A stretch of 64,000 nt of DNA from positions 458,402 to 522,401 of the forward strand of contig CAVZCQ010000003.1 of the NCBI GenBank assembly GCA_963773835.1, written 5' to 3'. Below the pieces are notes generated by a model. The model searched no databases. It was not told where the DNA came from and worked only from the letters and a program-made list of their open reading frames with translations. Numbering within the stretch: position 1 is the first letter of the stretch; every line of letters begins with the position of its first letter. The position numbers were made by a program, and so were the translations under genes. This stretch comes from JOPF136 sp963773835 (GTDB lineage Bacteria; Acidobacteriota; Terriglobia; Acidiferrales; UBA7541). This document shows, piece by piece, positions 17,909 through 26,476 of the stretch.

Positions 17909-18046
17909 CTAGGAAGTCAAGCGAAAAATGGGGAAAGGCTGAGGAAAGTTTGGTGCGGTCCCCAGAACTGGCTTTCGACGGTAACAACTGGAGGTCAGAA
18001 AGTGGAAGTCTCCCTGACCATAGTGTCGTTTCAACTTGTTGCGCAT
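17909..18046 (-). pseudogene. N-terminal fragment of a REP-associated tyrosine (RAYT) transposase
   Basis: The frame starting at ATG 18046 encodes MRNKLKRHYGQGDFHFLTSS followed by CYRRKPVLG. This is the usual beginning of RAYT (Y1-type, IS200-like) proteins of Acidobacteria. The resemblance stops after about 30 residues and the frame ends at 17909. The HUH and tyrosine motifs are absent, so it is a dead remnant. RAYTs act on REP palindromes, and several such palindromes occur between 20 and 23 kb. Confidence 0.7.
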
Positions 18047-18147
18047 CTTCGGAGAACCCCGCACCCTTTGTTTGTGACGGCACAAAGGGATGCGGCACCC
18101 ACCCCTCATCCTCGTGCTATCACTTCGCGAGGAATTGCGGAAGTGGT

Positions 18148-18262
18148 ATTCTCCTTAGGTGCAAGCCTGTCAACAGGACAATCGGTGCGAATCCAGTGTG
18201 CCACCCGCCGCACACGGGCTTCCCGTTCCCGTTACGGACTACGGGACTACGACGGGAGCAGC
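18148..18262 (+). promoter_or_regulatory. Cobalamin-riboswitch-like leader
   Basis: The 5' half matches the AdoCbl riboswitch pattern: TTAGGTGC, a short GCCTGT/ACAGG hairpin, then CGGTGCGAATCC (the B12 box) and CCACCCGCC. It lies directly upstream of a gene with a B12-binding domain. The 3' half is poor: I find no clear ACTGT or closing AGACCTGCC. It may be a diverged or truncated riboswitch. Confidence 0.5.
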
Positions 18263-18289
18263 GGGATCGCAAGTGCGAGGAGCGGGTCG

Positions 18290-19816
18290 ATGAGACTGTT
18301 GCTCGTCAACCCGCCGCTGCGAAGCACCACAAACCGACATGGCGTCGGTTTTCAGTTGCCGCTGGGCCTGCTGATGATCGGCGGACCGCTCGTGGATGCC
18401 GGCCACGAGGTCGAGTTGTGTGACGCTGATGCCTTGGGACTGTCGCCCCGCGACGTCGCTGCACTGGCTGTCCGCCGCAACGCTTCCGTCGTGCTTTTGG
18501 GGCACTCAGGATCAACTGCTGCGAATCCCGCAAGCATTGAGGTCATCAAAGCCATCAAACAGACCCTCCGGTCAGCGATAATCATCTATGGAGGTGTCTA
18601 TCCGACTCACGCAGCCGAGGAGCTACTGGCACAGTGTCCGGCAATCGACATGATCGTCAGGGGGGAAGGGGAAGCCACTGTCGAAGAGCTGATATCAGCG
18701 GTCGCCGCCGGCCGTCGCGAGTTTCGCGGAATCGACGGCGTAACGTGGCGTGATAGCGCCGGTAGAGTTCAGAAGAACCGCGATCGCGGACCAATCTCGA
18801 ACTTGGACCAATACCGCGTTGCATGGGAGCTCGCTGACTGGAAACTCTACAAAGCGTTCGGAATCAAGGGCGCATCCGCCGGAATTCAGCTATCGCGCGG
18901 ATGCCCGAGAACCTGCACCTATTGCGGGCAGTGGTCGTTTTGGAAAAGCTGGCGTCGACGCTCGATTGGCCAGTTCCTGGAGGATCTGCAGCTTCTCCAC
19001 GACCGATACTCCGTTCGGGCGATCTGGATCTCAGATGAGAATTGGGGAGACGAGCCGGAGCTTCTCCACGAACTGCTCACCAGACTAGCGGAATGTCAAT
19101 TGGATCTCGCGATTTATTGCTCGATGTGCGCCAGTGACGTTTGCCGTGACCTCGACCGACTCCATCTTTACCGCGAGGCGGGCATCCGGTTCATCCTTAT
19201 GGGCGTCGAATCGCCTCTGGAGGATGTGCTTCGGCGAATTCGGAAGGACAATCCACACGAAATGGTCAAGCGCGTGGTGTCAGCGTTGCGAGAGCACGGG
19301 ATCCTGTCGGTCGTTAACTATATCTACGGCATCCAAACCGAGAGCCACCGCACCATGTGGGAGTCCTTGAGGCGAGCTCTCGACATTGACGCGGACTTCA
19401 TCAACGCCCTGTATTTCACGCCGCATGGGTGGACCACGGATGGTCGGAAAATGAACCCGGCGAGAATCGTACAGCTAGACCAGAGGAGATGGTGCTACCG
19501 GAACCAGGTCATTGACGCGGGCAACCTGAGTCCGGCCGCGTTGTTCGCGTGGATCAAGCTTATAGAAGCTGTGCAGCACCTCCGCCCTCGCTGGTTTCGG
19601 CGGATGCTCTGGCACAATTTTGTGGATCTTCGGCGCCTCCTCCGTTGGTGCTTCATACATACGAGTGCCGTGTGGGTGGCTGAAATCTGGGAACAGCTGA
19701 CTTCCATTCGTTATCGCTCCCCCGGACCGCTCGACTCCGAGTCGGCTCGCGTGCTACTTCCCTCGGGACAGCGGCTATCACCGCAGGAAGTAGTTGGTCT
19801 TAGAGCAGTCAGTTAA
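18290..19816 (+). CDS. B12-binding radical SAM protein, BchE-like
   Basis: The 508-residue protein begins MRLLLVNPP, the start of a cobalamin-binding domain (about residues 1-150, with GGVYPTH and VRGEGE). The radical SAM core follows, with CPRTCTYCGQW (CxxxCxxC, 4Fe-4S and SAM) near residue 205. The run YCGQWSFWKSWR resembles BchE, the anaerobic cyclase of Mg-protoporphyrin monomethyl ester. No other chlorophyll gene is in the window, so the substrate is uncertain. ATG 18290 has a GAGGAG site (18276-18281); the open frame upstream is a leader that resembles a B12 riboswitch. Confidence 0.82.
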   Translation: MRLLLVNPPLRSTTNRHGVGFQLPLGLLMIGGPLVDAGHEVELCDADALGLSPRDVAALAVRRNASVVLLGHSGSTAANPASIEVIKAIKQTLRSAIIIYGGVYPTHAAEELLAQCPAIDMIVRGEGEATVEELISAVAAGRREFRGIDGVTWRDSAGRVQKNRDRGPISNLDQYRVAWELADWKLYKAFGIKGASAGIQLSRGCPRTCTYCGQWSFWKSWRRRSIGQFLEDLQLLHDRYSVRAIWISDENWGDEPELLHELLTRLAECQLDLAIYCSMCASDVCRDLDRLHLYREAGIRFILMGVESPLEDVLRRIRKDNPHEMVKRVVSALREHGILSVVNYIYGIQTESHRTMWESLRRALDIDADFINALYFTPHGWTTDGRKMNPARIVQLDQRRWCYRNQVIDAGNLSPAALFAWIKLIEAVQHLRPRWFRRMLWHNFVDLRRLLRWCFIHTSAVWVAEIWEQLTSIRYRSPGPLDSESARVLLPSGQRLSPQEVVGLRAVS

Positions 19817-20163
19817 GGTAAACCGGCCCGACCACATTCCGGGCAGATCGACGACAATCCGGAAGTAATCGTGGGGCGCCCGTCCCCCTGATGCGCCCCC
19901 GCGCTCCGAGCACGCGATCATACGAGGTCTCGGCCTTCGCTCACTCCTACTGAAGCGCTCATAACGCAGCATTCGGCTCCTCCCGTTTCTCTACCCAGAG
20001 GCTCTGGTCCCGCATCCGGGTGGTTCGGGAGCGGGATGAGCCGTGGCGGGCGCGGCGCCGACCGGCTGCGAGCGCCGTTGCGGCGTAGGCCGCTGTGACC
20101 GCCCTGGGCTTGAAGTACAATCTCATTCTGGGTGCGGGGGGCAGCGGCGGTGTAGTCCCTATG
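19817..20163. other. Intergenic, no gene seen
   Basis: About 350 bases after the radical SAM gene with no supported coding frame, terminator or RNA. It ends at the left inverted repeat of a MITE-like element. Confidence 0.5.
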
Positions 20164-20295
20164 TGGCTCTGTTGACTTCCTCGGCGAAGGTTGATCCGGC
20201 AGCAAAAGCAGATCCCTCACCCCGCAAAAACCGCGGGGATTCGGGAAGACAGTCGCGCGGGGGCGTTCGGAGATAGCGGGAAGTCAACAGAGCCA
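20164..20295. mobile_element. MITE-like element with perfect 17-bp terminal inverted repeats
   Basis: TGGCTCTGTTGACTTCC (20164-20180) is repeated in perfect inverse at 20279-20295. The 132-bp unit encodes nothing; its interior is GC-rich with the small palindrome CCGCAAAAACCGCGG. I see no obvious target-site duplication. Confidence 0.65.
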
Positions 20296-20340
20296 AGCGA
20301 TCTCATAAATAGCGACCAGCAGGAAGAGGATATGGCTTCA

Positions 20341-20393
20341 GGGGCTAAAGCCCGCATCCTTGTCTCATTTTTCGGCGGGGTTAAAACCCCGCC
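20341..20393. repeat. REP-like double palindrome
   Basis: GGGGCTAAAGCCC (20341-20353) is followed 20 bases later by the perfect palindrome GGCGGGGTTAAAACCCCGCC (20374-20393). Paired small palindromes of this kind are typical REP units. The sequence stands 70 bases before the YfiT-like gene. Confidence 0.6.
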
Positions 20394-20464
20394 CTTCCAA
20401 AAGGCGATTTATAGGATGGGTTGTAGTAGCTCCCTAAACTGATTGCTTCCGGAAAGGAGCCCGC

Positions 20465-21085
20465 ATGGCCGACCTGAGCTATCCAATCGGAAAGTTCGAA
20501 TGGAGCGGCGCGTCTAGCGCCGCGGATCGCGAGAGGTACATCGCCGCCATCGCCGCGGCGCCGGCGAAATTCCGCGCCGCCGTCTCCGGCTTGACCCCCA
20601 AACAGCTCGACACGCCCTACCGTCCCGGCGGTTGGACTGTTCGTCAGGTGATCCATCACCTTCCCGACAGCCACATGAACGCCTTTATCCGCTGCAAACT
20701 CACTCTCACCGAAGACCAGCCGACCATCAAACCGTACGACCAGGAACGCTGGGCTGCGCTCGCCGATGCGGAAGACACGCCCGTGGAAACCTCGCTCGCG
20801 CTGCTCGACGCGCTCCACGAACGCTGGGTGGTGCTGCTCCGTTCCCTCGAACCCGAAGATTTTTCCCGCGTCCTGATTCACCCCGAGCACAGCGCCCCGA
20901 TGTCGCTCGATATGGTCGTCGCTCACTACGCATGGCATGGCGCGCATCACACCGCGCACGTCACCGCGTTGCGCGAGCGCATGGGCTGGGGCGGAAAGCG
21001 CAGAAGTCGAAAGTCCCTTCGGGAAAGGGCCTCAGGGCGAGCGAAAGTTAAAGGTCGAAAGTCAAAGGCAAGAAAGCCAAACTGA
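20465..21085 (+). CDS. YfiT-like DinB-fold protein with a repeat-derived basic tail
   Basis: Residues 1-175 match the YfiT type of DinB-fold protein (putative bacillithiol/thiol transferases or metal hydrolases). VRQVIHHLPDSHMNAF near residue 62 and HGAHHTAHV near residue 160 carry the metal-binding histidines. The normal family end is ...RERMGW. Here it runs on for about 30 Arg/Lys/Ser residues (KRRSRKSLRERASGRAK...), encoded by the degenerate repeat GTCGAAAGTC. The tail therefore looks like read-through into an inserted repeat. ATG 20465 has a GGAAAGGAG site. Confidence 0.85.
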   Translation: MADLSYPIGKFEWSGASSAADRERYIAAIAAAPAKFRAAVSGLTPKQLDTPYRPGGWTVRQVIHHLPDSHMNAFIRCKLTLTEDQPTIKPYDQERWAALADAEDTPVETSLALLDALHERWVVLLRSLEPEDFSRVLIHPEHSAPMSLDMVVAHYAWHGAHHTAHVTALRERMGWGGKRRSRKSLRERASGRAKVKGRKSKARKPN

Positions 21086-21192
21086 GAGCATAAATCGTCG
21101 CGATGAGAATGTGACTCGCGCGGTCTTTTTGTCAGGAACCTTTGACAGCAAAATGGCGTATCTGAGAGCAATCCTGAAGGCGCTGCCCTGCC

Positions 21193-21957
21193 ATGCCGGA
21201 ACCGAATCACGACGCCGCGATTGACGCCGCCGGGCCGGCCGGCGCACCCACCATCATTCTGCTGCACGGCTCCTCGGAGACCTGCCGGATGTGGCAGCCG
21301 CAAGCGCAGGCGCTCTCCGATTCGTTCCGCGTGATTGCCGCCGACCTGCCAGGGCACGGCTCGCTCGCCGCTCTCCCATTTCGAATGGACGACGTCATCG
21401 AACGAATCGCCGATCTGGTGGATCGCGAAGCGCGCGGACCGGTGATCCTCGCCGGAATTTCCCTCGGTGGCTATGTGGCCATGGAGTTTGCCGCACGCCA
21501 TCCCGAAAAAGCCGCCGGCCTCGTACTTTTGAGCTGTACCGGGGAGCCGACCGGCCCTGGCGCCGCGCTCTATTGGGCCGGAACGTGGGTGATGAGCGCG
21601 GCGCCAATCACGTGGCTCGCGGCCTTGAAGCGCTCCCTGGGCCGAATCCTCTATTCACCCGATCTCGCGCACTTGCTGACCGGGTATTACTTCCGCGGCG
21701 GCGCGCAGGGCATCCGTGAGGTGCTTTGGAAGAGCTATATCGAAAAAGTGCGGAGTTATCCGGGTCCCGTGCTGTTCATCAATGGCCAGCGCGATTATCC
21801 GTTCCGCTCGAGCGAACGCCGTTTCCTTGCAGCCGCGCGGCAGGGCCGGCTGGAGGTGATCCCGCGCGCCTACCACGTCTGCAATCTGGACGACCCGGCT
21901 CGCGTGACCGGGCTGATTCGAGAGTTCGCGCAGTCGGTGGTGGCTGCCCCGCGGTGA
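21193..21957 (+). CDS. Alpha/beta-hydrolase fold protein
   Basis: The 254-residue cytoplasmic hydrolase shows HGSSE (oxyanion loop, near residue 25), DLPGHG, the nucleophile elbow GISLGG (Ser near residue 95) and a C-terminal YHVCNLDDP supplying the His. The substrate cannot be told; such proteins include esterases, lactonases and C-C hydrolases. The start is ATG 21193. A palindromic repeat begins 11 nt after its stop. Confidence 0.8.
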   Translation: MPEPNHDAAIDAAGPAGAPTIILLHGSSETCRMWQPQAQALSDSFRVIAADLPGHGSLAALPFRMDDVIERIADLVDREARGPVILAGISLGGYVAMEFAARHPEKAAGLVLLSCTGEPTGPGAALYWAGTWVMSAAPITWLAALKRSLGRILYSPDLAHLLTGYYFRGGAQGIREVLWKSYIEKVRSYPGPVLFINGQRDYPFRSSERRFLAAARQGRLEVIPRAYHVCNLDDPARVTGLIREFAQSVVAAPR

Positions 21958-21967
21958 TATCTGACTC

Positions 21968-22103
21968 AGCGGGTAGAGACTCATTTTGCCCTAAACGATT
22001 TGGGGCGACGGTTCGGATTGCTCAATTGGAATGCGTTCAGCCAGATGAGCATCTGCACAGACAAGATTGTCTGTGCTACAGGGCAAAATGAGTCACTCCC
22101 GCT
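21968..22103. repeat. Long palindromic repeat, copy A (upstream of purE)
   Basis: Outer arms GACTCATTTTGCCCT (21978-21992) and AGGGCAAAATGAGTC (22080-22094) are perfect inverses, extended by AGCGGG/CCCGCT. Inside lies a second hairpin (22055-22076, arm GCACAGACAA). The interior encodes nothing. Copy B with the same plan follows purE. Confidence 0.75.
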
Positions 22104-22150
22104 CGGCGGTATCTTTTCTCTTTCCTGCCCGAGTTTTGTAAACTCCTGAC

Positions 22151-22666
22151 ATGGCGACAAAAGCGCAGGTCCTGGTCGGCATCCTCATGGGCTCCAAATC
22201 CGACTGGGAAACGATGGAGCACGCCTCCAAGACGCTCGAGGAACTCGGCATTCCGCACGAAGCCCGCATCCTTTCCGCGCACCGCACGCCCGACCAGACG
22301 CTCGAGTACGCCTCCACGGCGGCCCAACGCGGCCTCGAGGTGATCATCGCCGCAGCCGGCGGCGCCGCGCACCTGGCCGGCGTCGTCGCCGCCAAAACCA
22401 GCCTGCCCGTCCTCGGAGTGCCCATGGAATCGAACTCTCTCAAAGGTCTCGACTCGCTCCTCTCCATGGTGCAGATGCCCGCGGGCATTCCCGTAGCCAC
22501 TCTGGCCATCGGCAAACCCGGCGCCATCAACGCCGCGCTGTTTGCCGCCGCAATCCTGGCCAATAAACATCCCGCCGTGCACAAAGCGCTCGTGAAATTC
22601 CGAGAAGCCCAGAGCCGCTCCGTCCTCGATCAGGGCGACCCGCGGCAATCTTCCAAAAAAGCGTAG
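22151..22666 (+). CDS. purE: N5-carboxyaminoimidazole ribonucleotide mutase
   Basis: PurE converts N5-CAIR to CAIR in purine synthesis. The 171-residue class I enzyme shows MGSKSDW near residue 15, SAHRTPD near residue 43 (catalytic His), [12 protein letters not shown] near residue 72 and GVPMES near residue 94. The length is typical. The usual partner purK is not in the window. The gene stands alone between two related palindromic repeats. Confidence 0.95.
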   Translation: MATKAQVLVGILMGSKSDWETMEHASKTLEELGIPHEARILSAHRTPDQTLEYASTAAQRGLEVIIAAAGGAAHLAGVVAAKTSLPVLGVPMESNSLKGLDSLLSMVQMPAGIPVATLAIGKPGAINAALFAAAILANKHPAVHKALVKFREAQSRSVLDQGDPRQSSKKA

Positions 22667-22671
22667 CTGGC

Positions 22672-22816
22672 GGCCAGCCGGTGGTGCGTCAGTTTGCCCT
22701 GAGGGACTCTGGGAAGGACGCTACTCTTCCGCTGCTGGCATGTTTTGAGGTGGTTGAACGTGTGCACAGACAAGAGTGTCTGTGCCACTGGGCAAACTGG
22801 CGCACTACCGGCCAGC
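22672..22816. repeat. Long palindromic repeat, copy B (downstream of purE)
   Basis: The left arm (22672-22702: GGCCAGCCGGTGGTGCG then CAGTTTGCCC) pairs with the right arm ending near 22816 (GGGCAAACTGGCGCAC then CCGGCCAGCC). An inner hairpin GCACAGACA/TGTCTGTGC lies at 22764-22785. It has the same two-level plan and the same inner motif as copy A. It starts 5 nt after the purE stop and could also end its transcript. Confidence 0.75.
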
Positions 22817-22852
22817 CCCGGCGGTTGCCCGGCAAAAATCCGCGGTGCTACC

Positions 22853-23614
22853 ATGACAGATCTCATGAGCGGAGCAAACAAAGGCGGTCTGCGCATCGGC
22901 GTGCCCTTCCGCACCTTGGAGGAAGAAAGGGCCGGCGCGGAGAAAAGCCGCAAAATCGAGTTTTACTACCGCGCGCTGCGCGCTGCCGGCGCCGAACCGG
23001 TGCCGATTTCACTTGCGCTCGACGCAGCGACACGCGGCCGGCTGGCGGAATCTCTGGACGGCTTCGTTTTGACGGGCAGCCCGGCGGATGTGGACCCGGC
23101 GCGCTACAACGCCCCGCGCGACCCGGAAACGCATGCCGCGGATCCGGCGCGCGAGGCCACGGACAGCGCGCTCGTCGATCACGCGCTCGCCGCGGGGAAA
23201 CCGGTGCTGGCCATTTGTTATGGCACGCAGCACCTGAACGTGTATTTCGGCGGAAGCCTGGTGCAGAACATCGCCACCGAGGCCGGCACGCACCTCCAGC
23301 ATGAAGACAAAGACGGCGTGCATCCCGAACATCCCGTTTATCTCCAACCCGGCTCCCGTCTGGCGCCGCTTGCAGCCGTGGCTGAGCCGCGCGTCAACAG
23401 TTCGCATCACCAGGCTGTCCAGGAGCCCGGCAGCAATCTCCGCATCACCGCGCGCGCCCCCGACGGCATCATCGAAGCCGTGGAATGGACCGGCGATGGC
23501 AATTGGATCGTCGGGGTGCAGTGGCATCCCGAGCGCATGGAAGGCGACCCCTTCGCGGCTGCAATCTTTCGCCAGCTCGTGGCCGAGGCCCGCCAAACCG
23601 TGGCAAACCATTGA
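22853..23614 (+). CDS. Class I glutamine amidotransferase-like hydrolase (peptidase C26, PuuD-like)
   Basis: The 253-residue protein has the C26 nucleophile in AICYGTQHLNVYFGG (Cys near residue 122) and VQWHPE near residue 222 for the His-Glu pair. This group hydrolyses gamma-glutamyl amides such as gamma-glutamyl-GABA. The usual Arg after the Cys (CRG) is Tyr here. I chose ATG 22853; a further ATG 12 nt on is possible, and the open frame upstream runs into repeat copy B. Its substrate is not certain. Confidence 0.85.
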   Translation: MTDLMSGANKGGLRIGVPFRTLEEERAGAEKSRKIEFYYRALRAAGAEPVPISLALDAATRGRLAESLDGFVLTGSPADVDPARYNAPRDPETHAADPAREATDSALVDHALAAGKPVLAICYGTQHLNVYFGGSLVQNIATEAGTHLQHEDKDGVHPEHPVYLQPGSRLAPLAAVAEPRVNSSHHQAVQEPGSNLRITARAPDGIIEAVEWTGDGNWIVGVQWHPERMEGDPFAAAIFRQLVAEARQTVANH

Positions 23615-23672
23615 CGGCGCTTCGGCCGTTTTTATATTTTCGTTTTTCGATATTCGTTTTCTGGGGGCTTCG

Positions 23673-24437
23673 ATGATCTCTCTGGCCGGAAAGGCCGCGC
23701 TCATCACCGGCGGTTCGCGCGGCATCGGCGCCGCGTGCGTCAAACTGTTCGCGCAGGCGGGCGCCGATATCGTGTTCAGCTACAACCGCGACGCCGCATC
23801 CGCCGAGCGCGTGGCTCAGGAATCCCGCCGCCACAGCACGCGCGTGGAATTCTTCAAGGCCGATCTGGCCAAGATGGCTCCCGCCGAAAAGCTCGTCAAA
23901 TTCACCCACGAGCGCCTGGGCCGCGTGGACATCCTGGTGGCTAACGCGGGCATCTGGAACGTTGAGGACCTTCCCATCGAAAAAATGACCGAGCGCGACT
24001 GGGACCAGATGATGGCCGTCAACCTGAAAAGCGTGTACAGCGTCATCCACTTCAGCGTTCCGCACATGATTCGCCAGCGTTCCGGCCGCATCGTGGCCAT
24101 CAGCTCGACCGCGGGGCAGCGCGGCGAGGCATTTCATTCCCATTATGGCGCCACCAAAGGCGCCATCATCAGCCTGGTGAAGGGACTCTCCACCGAACTC
24201 GCCCCGCACAACATCCTAATTAATTCGGTGGCGCCCGGCTGGGTAGATACGGACATGTCCAAGCCCGTCTTCAAAAATAAAAAAGCCTTCAAGCAGATCT
24301 GCGAGAAGCAGCCGCTCGGCCGCGTGGCCACCGCAGAGGAGTGCGCCGGGCCTGTCCTTTTTCTCGCCTCCGACCTGGCCGGCTTCATCACCGGTGAGAT
24401 CCTGAACGTCAACGGAGGCTCGGTTCTGTGCGGTTAG
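23673..24437 (+). CDS. SDR-family oxidoreductase (FabG-like)
   Basis: The 254-residue Rossmann protein has TGGSRGIG (residues 10-17, NAD(P) binding), NAG near residue 90, the catalytic Ser in ISSTAG near residue 142 and YGATK near residue 156 (Tyr and Lys). It ends with NVNGGSVLCG. It matches 3-oxoacyl-ACP reductases, but many SDRs share this form. ATG 23673 follows a TTTTCGTTTTTCGATATTCG repeat, and the long frame upstream is a shadow of the amidotransferase gene. The next gene overlaps its stop by 10 nt. Confidence 0.9.
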   Translation: MISLAGKAALITGGSRGIGAACVKLFAQAGADIVFSYNRDAASAERVAQESRRHSTRVEFFKADLAKMAPAEKLVKFTHERLGRVDILVANAGIWNVEDLPIEKMTERDWDQMMAVNLKSVYSVIHFSVPHMIRQRSGRIVAISSTAGQRGEAFHSHYGATKGAIISLVKGLSTELAPHNILINSVAPGWVDTDMSKPVFKNKKAFKQICEKQPLGRVATAEECAGPVLFLASDLAGFITGEILNVNGGSVLCG

Positions 24438-25300
24438 TCCCCCTGGCCGGCGCCTGCTTCGGGCTATTTTTCTCGTTCGCTGCATGGCCCGCTCCTGCCC
24501 GCCCGCAGGACACTACGGTTCTGGCGCCCGAGGCCAGCGCAGCCAAGGCCCGCGAGGTCATCCAGCGCTCCATCCAGGCGCTGGGCGGCCCGGCTTATCT
24601 GGGCGTCAAGGATATGACCCGCCTCGGCCGTTTCACCACGTTCGAACACAACGGGGAGTCCCGGGGAACGATCCGAATCACCGACCTGGTGAAGTGGCCG
24701 GACAAGGAACGCATCCAGTACATCACTAAGGAGTATTATGGATTTGATGTACCAACCCCGCTGATCGATATTCCCCTGCGGAAAACCGGCTCCAGCTTTG
24801 AAGTTCGTAACGGCGACGAGGGCTGGGTCCTGGGCTCCGGCGGGGTGATCGAGATGGCGGCGGACTCGCTGGCGCGCGTGCGCCTGCAGCGCCGGAAGGA
24901 CATCAATCTGCTGTTCCGCGCGCGGCTCAACGAGCCTGGGCTGGTCCTGCGCTATACCGGCCAGGACGTGGTGGACCTGAAATTCGTGGACTGGGTGGAA
25001 GCTTCGGACCAGGACCGGTTTATCATCCGCATCGCCATCGAACATTCCACGCACCTTCCGCTGCGCGCCGTGTTCCTTTTCCGCGACCCGGAAACGGGCG
25101 ACCCCGTCGAGGACTACGACTACTTTTCAAACTACCGCCCTATCCAGGGCGTGATGACCCCCATGCAGATCGCCCATGAACACAACGGCTACCGGGCGTC
25201 TCAGATGTTTTTCGAAGAAGTGAAATACAACACCGGCCTGGCCGATGACCTGTTCACGCGTGAGGCCCTCGAACACCTCTCTCACAGCAAAGGCAAATAA
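24428..25300 (+). CDS. Secreted lipoprotein-sorting-like protein (LolA/LolB-type fold likely)
   Basis: A GTG start at 24428, inside the end of the SDR gene, gives 290 residues with a Sec signal (FGLFFSFAAWPAPA, cut near residue 26). The mature part has the pattern of Acidobacterial secreted proteins resembling outer-membrane lipoprotein sorting factors. An ALGG-type helix comes first, then repeated beta strands, and near the end an FFEEVKYNTGLADDLFT motif. No catalytic residues are seen. It is probably co-translated with the SDR. The family assignment is by pattern only. Confidence 0.7.
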   Translation: MRLVPLAGACFGLFFSFAAWPAPARPQDTTVLAPEASAAKAREVIQRSIQALGGPAYLGVKDMTRLGRFTTFEHNGESRGTIRITDLVKWPDKERIQYITKEYYGFDVPTPLIDIPLRKTGSSFEVRNGDEGWVLGSGGVIEMAADSLARVRLQRRKDINLLFRARLNEPGLVLRYTGQDVVDLKFVDWVEASDQDRFIIRIAIEHSTHLPLRAVFLFRDPETGDPVEDYDYFSNYRPIQGVMTPMQIAHEHNGYRASQMFFEEVKYNTGLADDLFTREALEHLSHSKGK

Positions 25301-25381
25301 TCGCCGTACCTGTCCTGGCGTCCCCCTCCTTCGCCTCTCCCGTCCTTGAAACCGCCAACGTCTAACCTCCGACTTCCAGCG

Positions 25382-26449
25382 CTACGGCGCCTTCGCCGCC
25401 GGCACGCCGATCACCGCGATGTTGTCCCCTTGCTTCATGGACGGCACCGCGCAAATATGCAGCACGATTCCCGCCACGGGCGCCCGCGCCGTGTAAATCG
25501 TATTTCCGAAGTAGTCGGTGACATATCCCAGCTTCATTCCCGGCATCACGTAGCCGCTGCGCAGCACCATCGGATAGAAAATCCCCGTCTTTTCGCTGGT
25601 CACCTCCACGGTTTTCTCCAGCCACACCGGGTTCTCGATCCACAGCGGCTCGCCGGCCAGCATTTTCAACGCGCGCATGGTGCTGATGGTGCCCGTCACC
25701 AGCAGGTTCACGTCGTCCGTCTCGACTGTTCCCGCGTGTCCTGCCTCCACCACGATCGACGGTTTTTCCCGCACCGACGCGGTGTTGTCCAGGTATTTCG
25801 TTGCCGCCGGGTCCGTGGGCCGGTCCCGCCAGATGATGATGTGGTTCAGCCCGAAGGCCAGCGCCATCTCTTTTGATTTTCGATCCTGCTCCTCGCGTCC
25901 CGTCGGACCCCAGTAGGTGTAGGGCCGCAGGCTCTCGTCCAGGTCGCCGCCGTGGTAGTCAATCAGGTAGTCGCAGCGGTCCACCACTTCTTTGGTGATC
26001 ACATACGCGGCGCGTTCCGTCTGTGTCCCGTCGGGTTTGCCGGGATAGAACCGGTTCATGTTCTTCCCGTCCACGGGATTCAGGTGCGGCATCTTTTGCT
26101 CGAACGAAGCAGTATTCACCAGCGGGAGGATCACCACCGTTCCCGCCACCTGCGAGGGATCCAGGATCGCCGCCACGCGTTCCAGCGCGAGAATCGACGC
26201 GTATTCCGTTCCGTGCGCTCCGGCCACCAGCGCCAGCACGGGGCCCGGCCGCGCCCCATTCAGCACGATCACCGGGATGCCGGCGGCCGCGTCCACTCCT
26301 TTCGGCACATCCAGAGTGCCGACGGCTTTCTGCCCGTGAAGTGCCTCCGCAGTGCCCACCCGGTAGCTGATCTGAGCCGCCGCAACCGGACACCACGCGG
26401 CAACCGCCGCCACCAGCGCTAGCTCGATCCCTGCATCCCGCAATTTCAT
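25382..26449 (-). CDS. Secreted succinylglutamate desuccinylase/aspartoacylase-family protein
   Basis: The 355-residue protein has a signal peptide ending CPVAAAQ. The M14-like zinc site is visible: GAHGTEYAS near residue 78 (His and Glu ligands), NMNRFYPGK near residue 130 (substrate-binding Arg) and DYHGGD near residue 164 (third ligand His). Members cleave N-acyl amino acids or short peptides, and export suggests a periplasmic substrate. It converges with the preceding gene and lies 28 nt downstream of the small secreted protein gene, with which it may form an operon. Confidence 0.85.
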   Translation of the reverse strand: MKLRDAGIELALVAAVAAWCPVAAAQISYRVGTAEALHGQKAVGTLDVPKGVDAAAGIPVIVLNGARPGPVLALVAGAHGTEYASILALERVAAILDPSQVAGTVVILPLVNTASFEQKMPHLNPVDGKNMNRFYPGKPDGTQTERAAYVITKEVVDRCDYLIDYHGGDLDESLRPYTYWGPTGREEQDRKSKEMALAFGLNHIIIWRDRPTDPAATKYLDNTASVREKPSIVVEAGHAGTVETDDVNLLVTGTISTMRALKMLAGEPLWIENPVWLEKTVEVTSEKTGIFYPMVLRSGYVMPGMKLGYVTDYFGNTIYTARAPVAGIVLHICAVPSMKQGDNIAVIGVPAAKAP

Positions 26450-26476
26450 CGTGCGCCTCCCACCCTTCTTATTCCT

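Noticed and set aside
21968..22816. Repeats around purE as a CRISPR array
   Set aside because: There are only two divergent long palindromes with a gene between them, no regular short repeats or spacers, and no cas genes.
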